Assembly: GCA_026214975.1 (NCBI GenBank)
Contig: CM047806.1
Location: 105,196,272 to 105,260,271, forward strand
Length of the DNA stretch: 64,000 bases
Direction of reading: 5' to 3'
Source of the DNA: Gentiana macrophylla
Taxonomy: Eukaryota > Streptophyta > Magnoliopsida > Gentianales > Gentianaceae
The translations under genes and the position numbers were made by a program. Positions 58,139 through 64,000 of this stretch are shown here, in pieces (positions within the stretch are counted from its first letter, which is position 1; every line of letters begins with the position of its first letter). Under the pieces are notes generated by a model. That model saw only the letters and a program-made list of their open reading frames with translations. It was not told the origin of the DNA and did not search any database.

Positions 58139-58308
58139 TTCGGTCAATCTATTTCGTATATCTTACTCAATCAAAGATTACAATATTTATAGCCACTAGT
58201 AGGGCTTCTACATAATACCATATACCAAAACTACCCTTACTAAGTCAACACACAAATCAATATTTTCTATAACTCTATTTCCATAATACTAGTCGCCATC
58301 TCGTAATA
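58139..58308 (-). repeat. Short copia LTR (Ale-like), 3' copy
   Basis: About 170 bases, aligned with 6515-6685 over CAATCAAAGATTACAATATT and the end CTCGTAATA. Confidence 0.75.
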
Positions 58309-58695
58309 CCACCCTTCAAGTGGGAGCGTGAAGATCCCGAACGCCCAACTTGCGCAATAAGAACTCGAACTGTTGTCGTCCCAATGCCTTGGTAAAAATA
58401 TCTGCCAATTGATGTTTCGTAGGAACATAGGAAGGAAGAATCAAACCATCAGTAATGGCATCACGTACGAAGTGACAGTCAGCTTCGATATGCTTCGTAC
58501 GTTCATGAAAAACCAGATTCTGAGCGATATATACAGCAGATCGGCCGCCACAAAAAAGTCAAATGCCAGGACGGTGCCGAACCCCAAGGTCGGCGAGTAA
58601 CTGCTTCAGCCATTACAACTCACATGTCAAAGAAGCAATAGATCTATATTCTCGCTTCACCAAGATCGAGACACCGTTGTCTGTCTTTTGGACTT

Positions 58696-60374
58696 TCAGG
58701 AGATATGAGAAAGACCAAGAAACATGAACCAACCACTCAAGGATCTGCAAGTAATTGGGCAAATAGCCCAGTCAGAGTCACACCAACCCTCTAGAAGAAG
58801 GGAACAGTCGGAGCGCAGCAAAATACCCTTGCCAGGATGTTTCTTCAAATAGCGTACTAGTCGTAAGGAGGCCTCCCAAAGTTCAATCCAGGGGGCTTGC
58901 ATAAAGTGAGACAAGACGTGAAAAGAATATGCCAGATCGGGTCGGGTGACCCCGAGATAGATAAGCCGTCCAATAAGACGTCGGTACGATCCTAAATCAT
59001 CCAACAAAGGGCCGGTGGAAAGTGCTAGCTTATGATTCTGCTCGATTGGGAAATCAGTAGGTTTGCTCCCAAGCAAGCCGGTCTCATGTATAATCTCCAA
59101 TGCATATTTCCGCTGATTCAAGAAAATCCCCTCTGTGTTCCCCATGACTTCAATCCCCAAAAAATATTTGAGTGCACCGAGATCCTTCATTTTAAAACAC
59201 GTGCCCAAATATGATTTAAAACTCATCAGCGCCACTTTATCATTCCCCGCAATAATCATATCCTTAACATATATAATGCCATCACGATTCAAAGTAAACA
59301 ACGAATAATCAGAATAAGACTGACGAAAGCCATAGTCACGTAAAGCTGAGGCAAGCTTCGCAAACCAACACCTCGGAGCCTGTTTCAATCCGTACAATGA
59401 TTTTTGCATCTTGCAAACCAAATTAGATCCCGGCTTCGCAAACCCTAGAGGTATCTTCATATAGGTTTCCTCATCCAAATCCCCAATCAAGAAAGCATTA
59501 TGGACATCCATCTGGTGAATGTCCCACTGTTTTACTGCTGCGACACTGAGAAAAGTCCGGACCGTAACCAATTTTGCTACAGGGGCGAAAGTCTCTGTGT
59601 AATCAATACCTTCTTCTTGGTGATGCCCAAACGCCACCAATCAAGCTTTGAGACGTTGTAGGGTCCCGTACTCATCGTATTTCTAGGTATATACCCATTT
59701 ACTACCCAATGCCTTTTCCCGAGGGGTGGGGTTGTAAGACCCAAGTACCCTGATCTTCAAGTGCCTAAATTTCTTCTGACATGGCCTTTCGCCACCCTTC
59801 ATATTTCATAGATTCCTTAAATGACTTAGGAGGAATACCCCAAGTCATTTAAGGAAGAGGATACATAGTACCCGAGAAAGCTGATGTAGTGGAAGAGCGT
59901 GGAGGACTTTTCTGATCAATTAATGTATGTGTCACAAAATCTTGAAAGCACTAACTCGGAATCTTCTGTCGTTTACCCCTGCCTAACTCTTTGGAACCTC
60001 CACCTAGATGTCGAGGTTATGGTGAAGGTACTGTATCTTCCCCAGTATCATGTGCTTCACTCAACACGTCTGTCCCCCCTCAACTGGAGGATACAGCAAT
60101 GGTGAGTCCCTAGTAGAGGAGTGATCGAACCCTTGGTCCCATATACCAACATCGTCTATCAAAGGGTACGGTACTACAGAGGTATCACTATCGGGTGGTT
60201 GGGAAAATGGAAACACATGTTCGAAAATTTAACATCCTTAGAAACAAAAATCTCCTCCGTATCTAGGTCGTACAAAGTCCACTCTTTTCTCGCAAAAGGG
60301 TAACCAAGGAAAACACATTTACGACTCCGGTTAGAAAATTTATTCATGTGGCGATGATCATGGTGTTGAAATGG
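58696..60374 (-). pseudogene. Copia integrase C-terminus, reverse transcriptase and RNase H
   Basis: Integrase C-terminus near 60360-60200: 'RSRKCVFLGYPFARKEWTLYDL' and 'EEIFVSKDVKF', directly after the point where the other element cuts in. Reverse transcriptase is open for 314 residues (59640-58696): 'IDYTETFAPVAKLVTVRTFL', 'HQMDVHNAFLIGDLDEETYM', '[17 protein letters not shown]', 'RLIYLGVTRPDLAYS', then the RNase H start 'LLEGWCDSDWA'. The catalytic YVDD box reads 'IIYVKDMIIAG', so one of the two essential Asp residues is Lys and polymerase activity is excluded. Stops near 58693 and 59641 bound it. Confidence 0.88.
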
Positions 60375-60508
60375 TGTCTTTAACCCAATCGGGTTGGACC
60401 GGATCCGACCGGGTCAGGTCATTTATAGTCTGTTTTAGTTCATGTAATAATTTTATTATGATTAATAAAAGCACTTTGTTATTATATATTTTGTTTATCT
60501 TCATATTA

Positions 60509-60539
<31 letters not shown>

Positions 60540-62239
60540 GTAACGTCCATAGTATTAAACTATGATAGAGAAACCATGATACTGATTATGGTTGATGAGA
60601 TCTATATTCTCTTTAATAAGTTTGATTCTTAAATGTCTCTAGTCGTATATACTGTCAAACGAGACATTGATGGTATGATTAGAAGAGCACTTATTGGATA
60701 TCTTCTATCTTATTGAAGATAGAGATAAATCTCATCTATCTAAGTGTAGAGACACTTGGACTGTACGTGGACGTGTATTAGAGAATGCGTATGTCAGACT
60801 GACCCACTTACATTAAGTGTCGCAGTATGGGGCAGTTGTGTAATTATTCTGAGACCGGAGCCTTCATGGCATCACGGTGTGGATTGTCATACTTTGACAC
60901 TATTGAGGTTTCCCCTAGACATGGGGCAATCATGCGGTAGTGATTGGGTGTGATACTGAAGAATGCGTAGGAATATTGTTGCTTATCCGGAAATCGCGTA
61001 TCCTATGTTTAGGAGTGAATATCCGAAATGGACTTCTTATAAGGAATGTCTAGCTCTCAGGAATCTTTGCAAAGTGGGAGTAAATTAGTTATTCTGAGAG
61101 AGCATGATATCCAGATTATAAGATACGATCGTTGATGTACTGACACTCGAGATACGATCGTATGGATATTATTTCAGCGATAGAATTCTATTTACACGGT
61201 AACTGTTTCACATGAAAGATAGTAGTCATTGCTTTTGTCTCTTCCGATGATGGGGGGTCACGGTGTGTTGCTAGACGGTATCCCGTGATCGTTAGGTATG
61301 AAGGGCATTTTCGTAATAAGCACTTTGTGTCTACGGCCAACATATTCGAAAGCCTAATGGGTCACACACATAAGAATATCTAACCGGATTAAAATGCGGT
61401 TATAGTGATAGCCAAATAAGGAAGGTTTATCTCGACTATAAAGTGTTATAGTGATTAAATTAATATGACGGTACTTATTTATTATAAATAAATTAAATAC
61501 AAGATATTAATTATATTGATTAATTAAAGAATATTCCGGAAGCCATTTAATGGCTATATAGGGCGCCACTTCTAGTGTGAAAGATACACTTGGATTGTGC
61601 AATTTAATTAATGATATTATCATATATTAATATTGGATATTAATTGATTTTGAAAAAATAGATTTATGGTAATAAGATAAAGATATTCAATATTAGATTT
61701 TGGCAATATCTTAGATTTATTTAATATAAGATATTAAATTAAAAGAGATAAATCAATCAAAGTGATTTTCCGTATTTTATTAGGAAAATATTTTCTTTCT
61801 CATCAATGTACTAGAAGCTTCTCCTAATCAGATTAGGAGGCAGTGGGGCGCCACCTACCCTTATATAAGCAATGAGTTGGCTAGTTCTTTTGTACATCAC
61901 AATTCCAAGAGTTCATAATTCTTGTGAAAATGAGAGAGCTTCTTCTAGAGAGTTTTAGAGAGAGAGAAAAGGCCGGTCTAGCAACCGGATTTTCTAATAG
62001 CAATCCAAGAAGGATTACGGCGAGGAGTTCATGTGGATATCGATAGAGGCCGGACACGTAGACGGCTCGCGCGTACTACTACTCTCCGTTGACGATCAAA
62101 GTGTCGATCTATTAGATCAAGCAATGTAATTACCGTCAACTACTTAACGTGTTTATATATTGTGTTAAACGAAGTCGATCTTGGGATCGGAAATCAAAAT
62201 TTTAAATTCCGCTGCATTAAACTAGTTGATTTCCTAACA
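60375..62239 (+). repeat. 5' LTR of the copia element
   Basis: Contains a TATA box at 61862-61868 and a TA microsatellite at about 60510-60540. The end is fixed by the primer site; the start is uncertain by about 10 bases. Confidence 0.7.
61862..61868 (+). promoter_or_regulatory. TATA box of the copia LTR
   Basis: CCTTATATAAGCAATG, about 375 bases before the LTR end, a normal U3/R position. Confidence 0.65.
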
Positions 62240-62240
62240 G

Positions 62241-62252
62241 TGGTATCAGAGC
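62241..62252 (+). other. Primer binding site, tRNA-iMet
   Basis: TGGTATCAGAGC is complementary to the 3' end of initiator tRNA-Met, the usual plant copia primer. Confidence 0.92.
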
Positions 62253-63937
62253 AAATTTCGATCTTAAGCAATAAGTACAAATTAAATTGTATAGTACTTA
62301 ATCGATAGATGCACGATCTAGATTCGTGAAACGAGATAAACAAAAAAATAAAAACCGGGTAGGGAGCTCGGCCGATTGGCGGCGGCTCCCCACCGTGTAA
62401 CCGCCGGCGGCGGCGGCGCCCTAAGGTGCTGCTGGCGGCTAGTGGTGCATGGTGGATCCCGATTTCGTTTTTCATTTTGTGATATTTATTGTGCATTGAT
62501 ATCTCATTTGTTTAGTTGTGTCATGTGACTAACTAATGGTTCAAATAGTTTGGGTCATTGGGATGTCACATAGCATTAAACAATAGTGGCCCTTTTCCAA
62601 TTGGAAATGACCTAGACCCTTTTCAAAATATTTGGTTTTGGAATAGGCCTAGGCCTAGGCCCCTTTCAATATTTTGGGTTTTGGAAACCTAAGGCATCCC
62701 TTTTGATTAGGAATCAAAATGAAAGAAACCAAAAGGGACCTAATTTTAATTTGAATAGTTCTTATTAATTAAAATTAAAATAGAAATCAATTAAAATTAA
62801 TAGTTAATTTTATTTTGATTAGAATCATTTAATTAATTAAATGTTGATTGATTATTTGATTTGATAATATGCTTGTAGTTAAAATTTTAAAATTGTCTTT
62901 TTCATAAGATATTATTGTATGGATTAGATGTTGTAGATATAATATGATTATATGGACCCCGATTGATCATGGACTCGACCGATAGGATAGATGTGTGTGG
63001 TTTACTTTATGTTGGTTTTTCAAATTGTCCTACGCCGTTATGAAGAACGTGACCTAGTTTACTTTCTGCATTTATCTCATTCCCGTTAGCTCCCCACTGT
63101 GTGCGGAAGGTGTATTATAATTTCTAGATAGATTATTATGTAATAAGAATGGAGCAGAAGATGGAGGCCAAAGAGACATATAGATTCCATTAGTGATGGC
63201 GCACTAAAGATCCTATTAGCGGTTGCAGTTACCCAAAGATTGTGACCCGCAGTTTCATCAGTTTGTATTCGAAACCGCACCTAGAAAAGTCCATGATCAT
63301 ACTTTGTGCGCGGAATGGTGTATGTTTTAATTTATATTGATAACGTAAAAATATACACGTTTAGATGAGACCATAATTTAATTAAAATTAATTAAGTGAA
63401 TTAATTTATAAATTATTCCCATGACAAAAATCGAGTTAAAACTGTTTCCCAATATTATAATGACGGTGATGAGGCCTTGTTCGGATCCAACTGATCGGCC
63501 CTCGTCGGGAGTTGACTTACCTTGGGTATATCGTTATTATCGAGATATGAGATCTCATGAATATTTGGGTTACGACTTGACTAGAATCTTGCGGTGATTG
63601 GCCTCGTTAGACCGGTCGATTTTAGAGACAAGGGGTTGACTATCACATAGAGATGTGATTTTTCAAAGAGTTGACTAGTCAACCACTTTGGAGCCACATA
63701 TGATGCATTGGTAGGAGTACCTACCTTTCAAATTGTCTCGGTTAATCGGCCCTTGTCGGGAATCGAGATAACTAGATTGGATCCCAGCCACTAGAGAATT
63801 AATTAAATTCTTGAAAGCCAATTGGGAATAGTTGGCTGGTGGGAGCTAGCAAATCCTAATTAAAATTTTAAAGTGCAATTTTATGGTTTGTATGCATGAA
63901 CTTTTACTTATACTATCTTTACTTTATTGTTGTAGAA
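62253..63937 (+). other. Long copia leader (5' UTR)
   Basis: No convincing gene. A GC-rich patch with CGGCGG repeats lies at 62375-62425. A tract of short direct repeats (AATTAATTAAA, TTTTGGTTTTGG) lies at 62600-62860. A phrase TCGGCCCTCGTCGGGAGTTGA at 63495 recurs as TCGGCCCTTGTCGGGAATCGA at 63755. Confidence 0.6.
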
Positions 63938-64000
63938 ATGTCGAACAAATTGAATTTTCGTTTTATCATTGAAAACAAACTTGACGAATTGAACTTTCTC
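63938..64000 (+). CDS. Copia gag, first codons (runs off the window)
   Basis: ATG at 63938 opens a frame of 21 codons to the edge, 'MSNKLNFRFIIENKLDELNFL', similar to copia gag N-termini in which a 'KLxxxNFxxW' motif follows. The position after a tRNA-Met primer site and leader supports it. Nothing can be said of its integrity. Confidence 0.65.
   Translation, partial: MSNKLNFRFIIENKLDELNFL

Larger units (their letters stand above)
58139..60374 (-). mobile_element. Ale-like Ty1/copia element, 3' two thirds, cut by a younger copia element
   Basis: The 3' LTR (58139-58308) is preceded on the minus strand by the polypurine tract GAAGGGTGG at 58316-58308. RNase H and reverse transcriptase (59640-58696) and the integrase C-terminus (about 60374-60180) follow upstream. 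The element stops at about 60374, where another copia LTR begins. The LTR matches 6515-6685. Confidence 0.8.
60375..64000 (+). mobile_element. Ty1/copia element, 5' part (continues beyond the window)
   Basis: A 5' LTR of about 1865 bases ends CTAACA at 62239. One spacer base and the tRNA-Met primer site TGGTATCAGAGC (62241-62252) follow, then a leader of about 1.7 kb and a gag start at 63938. The element has inserted into the integrase region of the Ale-like copia to its left. The left border is placed at 60375 (TGTCTTTAACCC) because the host integrase frame continues to about 60374; TGTTGAAATGG at 60364 is an alternative. Confidence 0.8.

Noticed and set aside
62194..62496. Arg-rich minus-strand protein
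   Set aside because: It comes from a CGGCGG patch in a retrotransposon leader and has no recognisable domain.
1..64000. CRISPR arrays, bacterial operons, rRNA genes
   Set aside because: None seen; repeats are transposon-derived and the gene content is plant nuclear.

Overview
The window is nuclear DNA of a flowering plant, most likely a eudicot. It is AT-rich, has short GT-AG introns, is dominated by nested LTR retrotransposons, and holds plant-specific families: a two-domain B3 protein, an S-protein homologue (SPH) and a plant-type guanylate kinase with an N-terminal kelch-like part. Almost every reading frame is damaged. The only intact-looking gene is the SPH gene at 36107-36553 (minus).

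Left part, 1-16557. A truncated Athila-like Ty3/gypsy element (1-3710, minus) abuts a hAT-like fragment with GGTTCC subterminal repeats (3711-4324). This abuts the 5' end of an Ale-like Ty1/copia element (4325-6685, minus), which is split by a solo LTR (4386-5881, target duplication AAGGG). Next come a Ulp1-type protease gene (6818-8258, plus) and a convergent transposon-protein gene 'copy A' (15250 down to 8739, minus). Copy A is cut by a chromovirus-like remnant and by a second solo LTR of the first family (13143-14852, duplication ATCCA). Copy A and 'copy B' (from 16058, plus) diverge from an array of near-palindromic repeats.

Middle, 16558-38306. A structurally complete Athila-like element (16558-27186, minus, target duplication CCTAC) sits inside copy B, which resumes at 27192. 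Then follow a B3 pseudogene (27995-28690, minus), a second palindromic-repeat array (28700-29300), transposon-protein 'copy C' (29429-30292, plus), fragments of MULE transposase genes (30465-33389, minus), about 2.7 kb of repeat-rich sequence and the SPH gene. Ulp1, copies A/B/C and the MULE transposase look like parts of a large MULE-type transposon family.

Right part, 38307-64000. A Ty1/copia element with both LTRs (38307-45089, minus, duplication ACTTG) is followed by a hAT MITE and a guanylate kinase pseudogene (46918 to about 50365, plus). That gene is split by a 2257-bp solo LTR (duplication GCATT), has lost the P-loop lysine and is frameshifted. Beyond it lie an LTR remnant holding a second hAT MITE, a degenerate copia piece (about 54960-56650, plus), an Ale-like copia (58139-60374, minus) with a mutated YVDD box, and the 5' part of another copia element (about 60375 to the window end, plus) with LTR, tRNA-Met primer site, long leader and the first codons of gag.

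LTR pairs, target duplications and splice boundaries were read directly from the sequence. Family names rest on recognising motifs; no search was run.
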